Assembly: GCA_036346255.1 (NCBI GenBank)
Contig: CM070625.1
Coordinates: forward strand, 19,863,488-19,927,487
Direction: 5' to 3'
Source: Ampelocalamus luodianensis
Taxonomy: Eukaryota; Streptophyta; Magnoliopsida; Poales; Poaceae
DNA: 64,000 nt
Shown here: positions 1-11,946 of the stretch, piece after piece
How positions within the stretch are numbered: the first letter of the stretch is position 1
Layout of the letters: every line of letters starts with the position of its first letter
Made by a program: the position numbers and the translations under genes
Notes under the pieces: model-generated
Databases searched by the model: none
What the model was told of the DNA's origin: nothing
What the model saw: only the letters and a program-made list of their open reading frames with translations

Positions 1-330
1 GGCCGTCTCACTGCGAGGTACCACCGAAATCGGTGGCTCCGATGACTCCGCCATGGTGGTTCGTCTCCCTCACCAATCAACCACAGGCTGGGATTGTAGT
101 GGTCACCGTGAACGAAATGAGCACAGCAAAATTTGGGGCTCTGATACCAAATTGTTACATCCTAATAGCCTGGAGACTGAGATTGCACCAATCAGTAGTA
201 AAGGATACAAGTAATTTGGAGGATTTGGAGGAATGGGTGAGGAATCAAGAGAAGGAGGTGAGGAACCAGAGAACAAAAGGGAAATTTCAGATTCTATTCA
301 TTTGATCGATGGCTTTCCAAGTACAGGGCC
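1..330 (-). mobile_element. Ty1/copia-type LTR retrotransposon remnant, 5' end with primer-binding site
   Basis: Read on the minus strand, positions 149-138 give TGGTATCAGAGC, the standard plant copia primer-binding site complementary to the 3' end of initiator tRNA-Met. It follows an LTR-like end in CA at about 154-153. The LTR would lie at roughly 153-330 and the internal region runs off the window at position 1. The far edge of the LTR is a guess, and no intact gag frame is visible in the 150 bases available. Confidence 0.45.
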
Positions 331-1071
331 TGGGCCTTATAACAAGATGCCCATACATTGACAACCGGGACCATTGGTACATGGACACCACATATACAGT
401 ACATAAGACCCACATATCATCCTTTTGCTCCTGCCCATTGCATAGGCGTGACAGGGCCATAGTGAGAAGTGAGACGGCGAGATAATAGGATTTTTATTTC
501 ACCTTTTTTTAGAGAGAAAAAGAAGCTGGTCATGGGTAACTGACATGTGGGCCGTGTTATCCACATTACTGTCTCGGCCTAGTAAATTGCGGGCTGGTAT
601 TGTTTTACTGGACCCTTACGGTCGAGTAAAACGTGGCGTTTATCACGGCGAGGTGCAAGGCGTGGTGAGACTGGAATGTAGGGGCCGGAGCAAGCGCCAT
701 TCAGGTGGCTGCCAGTGTGGGTCCACGGATTGGCGGGAAATGGCCGTGGCGGGTCGCCGTCGTTGAGAAGACCGGTGTGTCCACTCTGGCGGTGCCGACG
801 GCAAGAGGCGAGCCGGTAGAAGAGCCTTTTTCAAAGAGGTGAGGATCTCGACCTTATGTTTGATGATTGACGAACACGAGAGGTAGGCTTTGATCTCAAT
901 CAAGTGCTTACATTTTTGGTTCAATCCGTGACGATGTAGGTGTTGCCATCTCTTCGAATGTTCACAGTTTTGCTGCCACAAGAACATTCGATTTCTCCAT
1001 GTTCTTGGTGCTTTGTGTATTCTTTTATAATCTGTTCATTTGCCATCGATAGCTGAAGGATACAAGAAAAA
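331..1071. other. Intergenic region and IQD 5' leader, no gene seen
   Basis: Unique-looking sequence without a supported gene. Small open frames on both strands (for example 545-766 plus) have no recognisable domain. The part next to 1072 must hold the promoter and 5' leader of the IQD gene, but no clear TATA box was identified. Confidence 0.5.
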
Positions 1072-3541
1072 ATGGGGAGGAAGGGGAGGTGGTTTGATGC
1101 CGTGCAGAGAATCTTGAGCACGTCTGAACCTGACCATGAGGAGAAGGAAGCCAAGGTAGAGCCGGAAAGATTCCCTTCACTTTACTCCTACGAGATTTCC
1201 CTTCTCGTCATCAAAATTTTATCGATTTAATTGATCCACAATGTTTTCGATCCAAGAAGGCCGAGAGGTCCACAGACAAATCAAACTTCAAGAAGATATG
1301 GCAGTTGAGCAAGTCGAATCCGTCCGATCCGTCGACCTCCGCGGCGCCGGAGACGGCCCCGGTGGCTCATCGACAACAACCTCATCCACCACCATCACAG
1401 ACTGATCAGCATCAGGCTGAGGAGATCAAAGAGGCCAAATCTGCGGAAATAAGAAGCGAACAAAGCAACAATGGCGGATCCTCGGCGGCGCTCGGCTCAT
1501 CTATCGGCGAGAAAGCCACGCCAAGAGTACCTGCGCGTTCAAAGGAGCAGCTTGCCGCCATCAAGATTCAGACGGCTTGCAGGGGCTATATGGTAATGCT
1601 TATGCACTCTAGACGAGAAAGGATTGCTTGTCTTTTTTGTTTCTCAATACCGCTGACGAATTTGAAAATGAAATTACGTGTACTATATCCATGATTGTTT
1701 TTGTCAGTTTTGAAACATTGCATTACGGTGAAATCACTAATAAGGGATGGGGATTCCCATGAACACGAGTGAATTTCCCTTCCAAAAAGTTTGCTAATCT
1801 AAAATGTTTCAGTGCTGTCAGATATACAGCATACTAATGATCGATGTAACAAAAAAAAACTCTTGATCAGAGATTAAAAAAAAACATGTTTTTTTGCATG
1901 TTATCTATTTCCAAATATTTTGCTAATCTAAAATGTGTTAATGCTGTCAGATATACAACATACTATTGATTTAACAAAAAATAACTCTTGATCAAAGATA
2001 AGAAAGATAAAAACATGTTTTTTTTTTTGCCTTTGTTATCTAACTGTTAAAAACTCGGCAACATTGTGCTTCTAGGCAAGGAGAGCACACCAGGCGAGAG
2101 GACTAGTTCGGTTGATGTCGCTGGTCGAGGGAATCGCCGTCAGGCGCCAGACTGAGGAAACATTGTACTGCATGCAGATGATGACAAGAGTTCAGACACA
2201 GATATACTCCAGGAGGGTGAAGACGGAGGAGGACAAGAAGGCTCTAAAGAGCCAGATCCATGTTAAACAGGGCCTTGACAAAATGAAGGTTCGTACATCA
2301 TTTGCTCCAATACTCTAGTTCACAGATTCATCTTCAGGCTATCTTGAATCTTGTTGGTATTCTCGAAGTACGATTTGCCGATGTATTTTAGCAGTAAGCA
2401 TGGATTGCCGTCATGCTCATCCATCCAGTAATTCCGGATTTGAAACAATGCTGGGATAACAGTTTTTTACAGTTGTAAAGCAACAAATCATTTGAACATA
2501 GTATAGATTTCTGACAATCCTCTGCTGTCTGAATCTGAGTGTCGTAACAGATTGGTGAAGACTGGGACCGTAGCCAGCAGTCCAAGGAGCAAATGGCAGC
2601 CGTTCTGACGATGAAACAAGAAGCCGCTTCAAGGCGGCAAAGGGCGTTGGCATACGCATTTTCTCATCAGGTAGTGATCAACCTATCAAAGCACCATTTG
2701 GTTGCGATGCTTGCTCCTTTTCTGAACTCTGCCTGCTCTGATCTCCACGCAGTGGAGGAACAGGAACCCTTCTTCTGGGCGAGCTGCACCTCCTCCGATG
2801 TTCATGGACCCCGGCAACCCCAACTGGGGCTGGAGCTGGACGGAGCGCTGGATGGCGGCGGCGAGGCCGTGGGAGAGCCACACAGCGCCCGACAGCGACC
2901 GTGCTCCGGCGAAGAGCGCTGGCCAGACTAGGATGGCTATCTCGGTTCAGATACCCACGACACCAGGCAGGTCGTTCCGGCCGCTGAGCTGTCCGTCACC
3001 GTCGACCCCCACGCCGCGGTCGCCATCGGTCCTGGGAAGGACGTCGGCCGTGCCGGCCACGGCGAGCCCGAGGGGCAGCCCGCTCCACAGGTCGGCGAGC
3101 GGCCTGCGGCCCACGACAAGCCTGCAGTCCGAGCGCCCGCGGAGCAGCCAGGAAAGCCCGAGGAGCGGCAGCCCGCTCCACGGCGGGAAGAACGCCTCGC
3201 TGCGGCGGACGGCGAGCCTGCGGTCGGGGGAGCTTCCGAGGAGGCTGAGCCTGGGAGGCGCCGGCGCCGCTTTAGCAAGAGACGTCGACGCGAGCGCGCC
3301 GGTGACCCCCAGCTACATGCAGCTGACCAAGTCCGTGAGTTCCAAGGCCCGGTGCCGGAGCCCGGCGGTGGCGGCGGTCGACAAGGTAGATCTCCACGAG
3401 AGGGCGCCTCAGGTGTCCTCGCCGTCGGTGAAGAAGCGCCAGTCCCTGGCGTTCCCGGACAAACCGAGCGTCTCGTCGCCGAGCAAGGCGAAGGCAGATA
3501 GAGCGAGGCGGCACTCGCAGCCTCCCAGTCCCAGGTTGTAG
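1072..3541 (+). CDS. IQD family protein (IQ67 domain, calmodulin-binding)
   Basis: Five coding exons: 1072-1155, 1257-1592, 2076-2288, 2551-2670 and 2753-3541, giving 513 residues. All introns are phase 0 with GT-AG ends. The start MGRKGRWFDAVQRIL and the following KSNFKKIWQL block are typical of IQD amino termini. The IQ67 region spans about residues 125-200. Its first IQ motif, AAIKIQTACRGYM, is split by the intron at the position usual in this family and continues as ARRAHQARGLVRL. Residues 212-251 carry the conserved KEQ...RRQRALAYAFSHQ block, and the last exon opens with WRNRNP. The tail is rich in Ser, Pro, Arg and Lys, as expected for a basic scaffold. IQD proteins bind calmodulin and associate with microtubules, membranes or nuclei to shape growth. 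That role is family knowledge, and the specific member is not assigned. Confidence 0.93.
1790..2045. repeat. Tandem duplication of about 129 bp inside IQD intron 2
   Basis: Two diverged direct copies begin at 1790 and 1919. Each starts tttgctaatctaaaatgt and continues through a shared gctgtcagatatac block, an aactcttgatca block and an acatgtttttt stretch. The copy lies wholly within the intron, so the coding sequence is not affected. Confidence 0.7.
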
Positions 3542-4410
3542 CTGCCATAGGTGCCTTCGTGGCAGCATGGCGCCCGCGCGAATTGGAGCAATAAGACGGA
3601 GAAGAAACACGCGAAGTGGAGTGTGCTCGGTGATTTTTCACAGTACAGTACGATATCTGATTTGTTTGCCTACTTCGAATCAATTTAACGTTTCCCTAGG
3701 TATGTTTTGCGTTTACTAATGCTGGGCTACTGACTGCAATTCTAAGATAGTGACGACAGTACGACATGGTCATGAATATGTGACCGTGATGGTTCATGCA
3801 CGTGTGATCGTACTGTTTTCTGCTAGTTCTTTGTATGATTTATTTTTTGCCTTTGACGCTTTGAATTTCCTTTTGCCAATCGATTCCTATATGTAATATA
3901 TCTGATTTAAGCTAAATATGTTCTATCTATGTAAGCATGATTTGGATTTCCATTGTACGCTGATAGATCCCTGAATGTGATTCCTGTTATTTGAGAACAT
4001 CGATTCTGCTGTGCTACATGCTCCAAATCTGTTTGCTCTACTGCATATTGGAACTGGATGCTACTGTTAAAGGACATGCTTGGAACACAGGAATTTTACG
4101 GAAATTTTGATAAATTTTTTATAGTGTAAAAAAATAATTTCTACAAAATTCAAGAAAATTTCCGCGTTTATCCGATGCTATTTTCATTTATAGTCGCGAA
4201 CTCACCATCGTAGGTTTCCGGTCGATTTGGTCTAGTATTATACCACGGGTCAATATCATAACAAGCAGTCCAAAACAGACGACCAGGTCAGCCCATACCA
4301 ATGGACGATGCGGCTTCTAGAACCAAACGGCTCGCTTTTATAAACACACGATACCTCCCTCCAAAATCCCTAGATCTCATGGCCGCCGCCCGTTCCATGC
4401 ATGGGAACTC
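3542..4410. other. IQD 3' flank and intergenic DNA, no gene
   Basis: Holds the presumed 3' untranslated region of the IQD gene, then AT-rich spacer. No open frame, RNA gene or transposon end could be supported before the element starting at 4418. Confidence 0.5.
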
Positions 4411-4417
4411 TCAAGAT

Positions 4418-5082
4418 TAGTGATTAAAATAGTGGGCTATAGCGGTTTCATGGCCCAAAAACGCTAAGTTATATGTGAAATCTCCACTATTACAACTACA
4501 GCCGCTATAGCAGAAATATTGGTCCGCTATAGCGCTTAGTGGATAGCAGAAATAGTGGCCGCTATGCCACATATAGTGTTTTTTTACTTGTTAGCAAAAC
4601 GTCCAGCATTTTTCCATGCTACATTTAGTTTTTTAGCCAACTAAAATTTGTTCTTTAACACCAAGAATTCAAAATTATTTCAATTTTCTTAAATTCAAAA
4701 ATATTTTGGTATATTGATTTCAAAATAATTAATTAAAATATCCAAAAAAATAAAATTCCAAAAAGTCAACTAAAATAATTGGAATTAAAAAATATAATTA
4801 TTTTCTAGATTTGAAATTTCATCCATTCTAATTTATTTTAATGTAGTTTATAATTTAAATTGGACATGTTGTAATTGCATTGCGATTTTGTAACTATTTT
4901 TGGAAAATGGCAAAGTTTTTATTATTTATTAAGTATTTTTGACTAATGATAAAATTAATATAGCTAATATTTTTAAAACAAAACAACGGTGTAGGATAGC
5001 CGCCGTGATAGCCCCCACTATTCGCGATAGCATTTTTTGCTGTGTCGCCGCGACACCGCGATAATCGCGATTTAAATCACTG
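4418..5082. mobile_element. hAT-like non-autonomous DNA transposon (665 bp)
   Basis: The ends form an imperfect terminal inverted repeat: TAGTGATTAAAATAG on the left against CAGTGATTTAAATCG read from the right end. The 7-base direct repeat TCAAGAT flanks it at 4411-4417 and 5083-5089, close to the 8-base target duplications of hAT elements. Several copies of a CCGCTATAGCG-like motif near both ends resemble the subterminal transposase-binding repeats known in hAT elements. The interior is AT-rich and noncoding, so it would need a transposase in trans. Confidence 0.72.
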
Positions 5083-5327
5083 TCAAGATCCATCTCCCTA
5101 TCACCCCTCTTCGTCTCTCAATGCATTGTAGTCGTACTGTCGTAGTTGCGTATCTGGGAACTTGCTCACCGGAAACTTCTCGTGCTCGTCGAAGCTTCTT
5201 TTGTTGTTGTTTTTCTGAAACATGTATAATCTTTTAGATTGTGTGCCGGCCTGTTGGGTCCCTTCTTCTTTCAGCTACAAGAGAACAATCTACTCTTGGC
5301 GGCCTTGTTCTGGGGGCGTGGAACGAG

Positions 5328-6232
5328 GATTTTTTTTTACAAAACTAGGTCACCGCTCTCAAAAATTGCAAAAATAGGTTCCTATCGCCAGTTGAACTAG
5401 CGACAGGAACCACATGCAGCGAGGCGAGTTCACATCGCTTGATTCAATCAGCGACAGAATCTATGAATTTTTAAATATAGCAAATAAACTTAAAAATTAC
5501 AAAAAAATTTGTGGAGCATCCTGATAGAGTTTTATTGCTTGTATAATTTTTTTCATAATTTTATCCATTATAAATTTGTCTCTAAAATTCATTTAAGTAT
5601 ACTATTTGTAGAATTTTTAAATATATCAGATGAGGTCCAAAAATTATGATTTTTTTTGTGAACTCTCTTTACATAGTGTAATTGTTTATGTAATTTTTTC
5701 AAAATTTTATATTCTCTTAAATTGTCTCTAAAAATAAGGGTATACAATCAAGTACACTGTATCAGAAACCTAAATTCAGAATTTTAGAGACAATTTCAGA
5801 GCATATAAAATTCTGAAAAAATTACATAAACAATTAAACTATGTAATGAGTGTTCACAAAAAAATTCATAATTTTTGGATCTCATATGGTATATTTAAAA
5901 ATTCTACAAATAGTATACGTAAATGAATTTTAGAGACAAATGTATAATGGATAATATTATGAAAAAATTACACAAGCAAGAACACTCTATCATGATGCTC
6001 CAAATTTTTTTTGTAATTTTTAAAGTTTATTTTCTATATTTAAAAATTCATAGATTCCTGTCGCTAGTTGAATCGCAACAGAACTCGCCCCATTGTATAG
6101 GTTCTGTCGCGATTCAGCGGCGATAAAACTGTCGCGCATGAACGGCGGCAGGAACCTATTTTTGCAATTTTTGGGAGCGGTGACCTAGTTTTGTAAATAT
6201 TTTTTTAAAATATATTATTTCAAAAAAAAATC
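5328..6232. mobile_element. Mutator-like foldback element, near-complete hairpin (905 bp)
   Basis: The two halves are inverted copies of each other over almost the full length, at roughly 85-90 percent by eye, around a short loop near 5747-5778. The ends are gattttttttt and its complement. Flanking 10-base sequences gtggaacgag (5318-5327) and gtagaacgag (6233-6242) match at 9 of 10 bases, as expected for the 9-11 bp duplications made by Mutator-like elements. It encodes no protein. Both ends carry a block resembling CGCCAGTTGAACTAGCGACA that recurs in the palindromes at 15485 and 19250. Confidence 0.8.
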
Positions 6233-7861
6233 GTAGAACGAGCGCCGTGCCGCGGGGGGTTGTATGGTCCCGACTACCGTTTTCGTGCCCTTAGGATCTC
6301 CTTCCCCGCGGCGCACACATGTTCAACAAGTGCAGTCATTTTATTCGCACCTGGTATCATCAATCTGTTGGTGATTTTTGCAATCGATTTGTTTCTTAGT
6401 TTCTTTCTGTCTTTAAAAAGCTTATCAACATACTGGTGGTTTTCGATTGGAGATCTTCATCGAGCCATACGTTGCCTGAACACTGAAGCAGTTCAGGGTC
6501 TGTGGTTCCAGGTCAGAAAATTTGCTCTACTTTTGGGTAGTACTAGTTCAATGCCCTGCTCTGCTATGGATTAAAAAAAATAGTCATAGTATGTTGGGTC
6601 ATCAATCATCGTCGTGCTCAGCAACGCGATCTGGACTGTCGGTACCCTCCTCGTCGATCCAACGAACGCTGAAGAGGGTAGGGAGGATAGACGACCACCA
6701 ACATTAATTTTTAAGTAGTAGAGATACTGAAAAGTGATGTGCATGCTGGGATTAAGCTGGTATTTGGTTGGTGGTCCGAAAGGTTAGGATTTACGAGTCA
6801 TGCGATGGATTTGCGTATCTCAGATCGTGGTGCCGACTTGAGAAGATCTTGTAAATAAACAAGAGCGTCGATCGGACATGGTTTTGCTATTCAGTAAGTA
6901 GGGCTGCCTGTGGACGGAGTAGAATAATTGAAAGAACGAGCAATAATGTATAGTCTTATGAAACAAATGATTATGCGCACAAGTTAACATCGGACATAGC
7001 TATTTTGTTTGAATAATCTATGCAATGTGTCGACGATCAAAGACGTCGATCTTACGAAAAGAAAAAGAGAGTGACGTAGGAAATCTAGGGTAATAATGGG
7101 ACTACTCTTTTATTAGTATGAACTGAGTTTTACAGGGGATGCCTCCTGACTAGATGATGAACTACTCCTGTATACATTGAGAACACTGCTTGTTACTTTA
7201 CAATGTCAGACTTAAAACACAGATCTAAGGCTCGTGCTTCAGTCCGATGGCCTTCCCCCCTCCGCTCCGTCCATACTCCATCTTTAAATATCCCTTGAAG
7301 AGGTGGCAGTTACTTCTGGAGAAGACGTCTGATGTGAAGCGTCACGACTGGTCGGAGTCGGATGACGGTTAATGGAAAGTCAACCGTTCGACAGTTGTAT
7401 GTCTATGAGACATATAACGGTTATTCATTAGTGCTTCTGGATAAGAAACGCTGTATGGTATGGAACATGCACGTGTTTCATTCATCATACGGTGGAGAAT
7501 ATACCTGGAATCAATTCTAAGTATCAGTTCATACCTTTTACGAGCAGTTCTCCTGGTCGGGAGCTTGGCATAGGCCTTCGTCCGACCAGGGTACCCATTA
7601 TATAACATCTGGAATCTCTACGACCAGTAAGGTCGTGCACCTCAGGGGTTACGACCATGAAGATGTATGATCTGTTATGTATTAAAAATAATGCATAGAG
7701 GGTTTTAATCCTCGTCACAATGTGCGCTGGAAATGTGTAAATTCTTAATGAATTAAGTCGTTGAAACGGAGAGAATGGTTATATGGTTCAGGACCCCAAT
7801 AAACCAAGCCAAAATTTAGCATAGCCAAAACTTAGGCAAGGCTAAATTTTGCCAAAAAGAA
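6233..7861. other. Intergenic spacer, no gene seen
   Basis: No supported gene. The part at 7220-7720 has blocks repeating a GGTCG theme and a GGTACC-ATTATATAA stretch that look like decayed LTR sequence, but no paired LTR, primer-binding site or coding motif was found. Confidence 0.4.
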
Positions 7862-10800
7862 TGTTGTTTGGATTGTGGCTAAGCCAATTTTTGGTGAGCA
7901 ATTTTCCTACCCTTGGATTGTCCGCGTGTGATGTTGGATTTCGTTGGTATTACCAAATTTTTGTTGTCATTACCAAATATTGGTAACAAAACAAATGATA
8001 GCCAATTTTCAATGGTATTACCAAAATTTAGTTTGGTCCATGTTGGTAACAAATAAAACATGTCGAGTTCGTATGAACAACTAGTTAAAATATGGCATCC
8101 GACATAGGTCAATGTAACATTTTATCTTGTTTCAACATAGCAAAACGGAAGCAAGCATGGATTTGGCTTAGAGCCAGCACACGATCTATGCAATGTTTCT
8201 GGCTACGACATGCAAACAATAAAGAGAAACACAAAGCTGGGGTTGATTGATGGCATGATAGCAAGCTAGCAACGACCAAAACGCCCCCTCCACAACCCCT
8301 TCTTTCCCGAACATCTTAAAGTATGTGGTCCGCACGTTCTCACACCCACCTTGTTTTGGATTGCTCCCTCCACCCGCCCGCCAATATTAGTCTCTAACTC
8401 CTCCCACTTGCCAAACTTAGCCTCCAACTCCTCCTCTCGCCCGCCTCCCCTCCTTCCCCTCTCCTTCCTCCATCCCCCTCTCTAGGAAGGCCCTTGGATC
8501 CCTCTACTTCCTCCACCCCCTCTCTGGGAAGGCCCTTGGATCCCTCTCCAAGGCCTTCTCCTCGCGCTACGGGAGCAATCGTTGTCCCAGTCCCCTCCCT
8601 CTCTCCTCTACCACCGTATTGTTTGGGCAGTTCGATTGAGGGATAGCCGGTCAGGTTGGCGTGCGGGCCGTGGCAATGGCATCGCATGAGGTTGATGCGC
8701 CGCAACGGAGCTGAGAGGCGCAATGATGGTCGGCACGCGGTGACGGCGGCGACGACTCCGGTCCGTATATGTGTCTTGGTGTTCTTGGCCTGAGTCGTCG
8801 CCCCCCACAAGGTCGCAGCCACGGGGAGGCGGGGAGGGAATCGGAAGATGAGCTGCTTTCCGTGTTTTGGTGGCAAAAAGAGGAGGAATGAGCATGCCGA
8901 CATAGGGCATGACGAACCGGCGCCACCGCAGCATGAATCATCCATGACGCCGCCCCCAGCGGTGTACCCACCTACGGTGCCCGCCACGATGCCCACACCC
9001 ACCTCCATGACACCGCCAAGGCAGGTGATTGACGCGAGGCAGCCCGGTGAGTGAGAGCCTCTGCTTTGGCTTCTTTTTTTTTGCAATGATGAAAAATATT
9101 GCAACCTAGGACTCCTTCCTATGAAGACTTAATGTCGAATGAAATTGATTTTGCAATGCAGACAGCCATGCCCACAACCCATCGACCGAGGACGCATCAG
9201 TGCGGTTGGCCATCGCGGCGCAAGCATTCGCGTTTCGCGAGCTTGCAGCGGCCACCGACCACTTCACGCCGTACAACCTCATCGGAGAAGGCGGCTTCTT
9301 CAGGGTCTACAAGGGGAAGCTAGAAAAAAATGGCCAGGTAAACACCCAAATATCACATTCTTCACGCGTGTATATGTGCGTTTATTGCGTGATGGAATAA
9401 GAGTTTGAACGAATGAAGTATGGTTCGGTTGTGTGTGCATCAGACTGTGGCCATCAAGCAGCTGGACAAGCATGGCTTCCAAGGCAACAAGGAGTTCCTG
9501 ACCGAGGTCTCCAAGCTTAGCCAGCTTCACCACGAGAACCTCATCGACATCATCGGCTACTGCGCCGACGGCGACCAACGACTTCTCGTGTACGAGTCCA
9601 TGTCCTTCGGCACATTGGAAAATCACTTGCTCGGTACATCACGCGTCTCACTTTTGCGCACACACTTGAATATCTTTCTGTTATTTACCACTTGCAAGTT
9701 GCCACGCCGACGGATTGCTCATTGCTGTGTGACAGATTTGTCACCCAGCACGAAGCCGATAGACTGGTGCACGAGGATGAAGGTGGCCTATGGCGCAGCA
9801 CAGGGACTGGAGTACTTGCATGAGAAGGCGAACCCGCCGGTGGTGTACGGGGACTTCAAGGCCTCAAACATCCTACTCGACGCGAGCTTCACGCCCAAGC
9901 TGTCGGACTTCGGGCTCGCACGGTTTGGGCAGGCGGGGGGCAACACACCAGTGTCGTCCCCAATGATGGGCTCATTCGGGTGCTGCGCCCCGGAGTACGA
10001 TCGCGGTGGGCAGGTCACCATGAAGTCCGACGTGTACAACTTCGGGGTGGTCCTGTTGCAGCTCATCTCCGGGAGAAGGGTCCTCGACACCAGCAAGCCT
10101 GTGGAGGAGCAGAACGTTGTCACTTGGGTAAGTTGCCAATGACATTAACCAATGTTGTTAATCATGTGATGATTATAGCTGAGTTATTTCTATCAAATTT
10201 GTTTCCAAAACATTAGGTGTGTTTGAACTTATGTTCTATACTTTGTTGTACTTCTCATCATTTTGTCTTTTTTACTAAGCATTAGCATAACTATCAATAT
10301 TAATTTTCAAAGGTTTTGCAATCCACATTGCATATTTGCAGGCCATGCCAAAGTTTAAAGACCAAAAGAGATATCATGAGCTAGTTGACCCGCTTATAAA
10401 AGGGGAGTACCCAGCCAAAGCATTAAATCAAGTGGTTGCCATGGCTGCGATGTGCTTGCAAGAAGAGGACTCTGTGCGACCATTGATGGCCGATGTTGTC
10501 ATGACACTGGGCTTCCTTACTACGATGCCACCAGAACCACCCAGTGGCAATGTTCAATCTGCCTCCCCAGCACCAAAACAAGACGAAGAATCGAATAACT
10601 CTGATACGTCGTCGTCTTCTTCGGATGATGATGATGACAATGAAGAGGAGGACGCTGAGGAGCAATAATAAGGATAATTGTTATGCTTGAAAAGTTAATG
10701 TCAAAAAATATGAAGACCAAATGGTTTAATGCATCTGATGTGTAAGGGGTTTTATACATGAATTCTGAGAGGTCGTGGCAATGTAAATTGGGATGAGGCT

Positions 10801-10885
10801 TTAGCAAGTAATGTTTTTGTTGTGATAATGACATGTGTTATTTGTGAATTTATGAATTGCACGCATTGATCAACCGGGTTTAGAT
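7862..10885. repeat. Tandem segmental duplication, copy 1 (about 3.0 kb)
   Basis: This segment matches 11947-15035 from tgttgtttggattg at its left end to the tatgaattgcac block near 10855 at its right. It includes the promoter region, all exons and introns of the kinase gene, and its 3' flank. The left end holds a Tourist-like stretch with repeated ttaccaaa and ccaaattttgg motifs, which was duplicated with the gene. Intron sequences are still readily alignable, which suggests a fairly recent duplication. Confidence 0.85.
8848..10668 (+). CDS. Receptor-like cytoplasmic kinase, RLCK-VII/PBS1-like, tandem copy 1
   Basis: Exons 8848-9046, 9162-9337, 9444-9633, 9736-10127 and 10342-10668 encode 427 residues. 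MSCFPCF at the start offers Cys3 and Cys6 for S-acylation, the usual membrane anchor of PBS1-like kinases. The kinase domain runs from FAFRELAAATDHF (about 89-101) to about 385. Lys130 in VAIK, Glu146 and DFG at 246-248 are present. The glycine loop reads GEGGFFRV, so the third glycine is Phe113, and the catalytic loop reads YGDFKASN at 226-233 where PBS1-like kinases have YRD. Subdomains VIII and IX are also altered (GCCAPEY and VYNFGVV for the usual GYCAPEY and VYSFGVV). The last 30 residues are a Ser run followed by Asp and Glu. Such kinases usually relay signals from cell-surface receptors. Activity here is uncertain. Confidence 0.92.
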
Positions 10886-11946
10886 TATAATATAAGTGAA
10901 TCAACATCTATACAGAGAGGCTGGATGTGGAATTCTCTTACATGTGTTTAGTTGCCATCATGCTAGTGATTATGTTTAGTTATGCTTTTTACAAAAAGAT
11001 ATATTTGAATGTGTGGTCTAAAATTTGTCTAGTTGTTTTTTTTTCTAATGAACACTTTGCAAAATCTTCTTCTTTGTTAATATTCAAACAATAAAGCCTC
11101 AGTGTTTTTTTAGGTTAGCTGATCAACTATGGGTGTGTTTGTTTATCGAGGGTCAATTGGTACAATTCTGAGTAGTTCTTCTATGCTCCCCTATAAATTA
11201 AATTGTTCAAATCTTATGTGCAAGCATGGATGTTCTATATGTGCTTGAAGAAGTGTTCTCCTTATCTTCTTAAGTGGATGTATATATATAACATTTATGC
11301 ATCTCTGATCTATTAATACCCCATACGTGGACCAACACAATAGCACATTCTTCTACTTCATAGTGCTGATCAATTTCCACACAATAATTTTCTATTTGGT
11401 GTGTGTTGCATGTGGTGATTTGGGAGGATGTATTTGTAAAATTCAACTTGGGTTATCTACTATGATCAATTTCCACGTCGTAATTGTCTCTTTAATAGAG
11501 TTGCACACTTGCACATGGTGATTTTGGAGGACATACCTAAATAATAATAATTTGGCTGATCTATGATTTTTTTGAGCGACTAGTGCCTGGTACGATGGGA
11601 GTGTTCCCATCGTACGCTCCCTCAGCTGTCAGATCTCCCCCCTCCCAAATCATCATATTTCATGGCTGATCTATGATTTTTTTAGCGACTAGTGCCCAAT
11701 ACGATGGGAGCGTTCCCATGTACGCTCTCTGAGTTGTCCGATCTCCCCCCCAATCGTCATATTTTATTTAGATGGACCGCAACAAAATTCTTAATTTAGC
11801 ATAAAAAACATGGACCGTAACGATCACTTCCATGGTTGCAATAAAATCTCAACTCTAATACAACAAACACAAACTAAAAATTGTGCAAGAAATGAGAACA
11901 ACTGTGGCAACAAATACAAGAATTTGTTGTAACAAAATTGAAACAC
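10886..11946. other. Unique spacer between the duplicated kinase genes
   Basis: About 1.06 kb not shared by the two duplication units. It contains the local tandem repeat with a short palindrome at 11554-11768. No gene was found. Confidence 0.6.
11554..11768. repeat. Local 110-bp tandem duplication containing a perfect short hairpin
   Basis: Units start at 11554 and 11664 with ggctgatctatgattttttt. Unit 1 carries GTACGATGGGA at 11590-11600, a GTGT loop, then its exact complement at 11605-11615. In unit 2 the stem is broken by base loss. A C-rich stretch and a tcatatt end close each unit. Confidence 0.75.

Noticed and set aside
2937..3683. 248-codon minus frame over the last IQD exon
   Set aside because: Shadow of the GC-rich plus-strand IQD exon.
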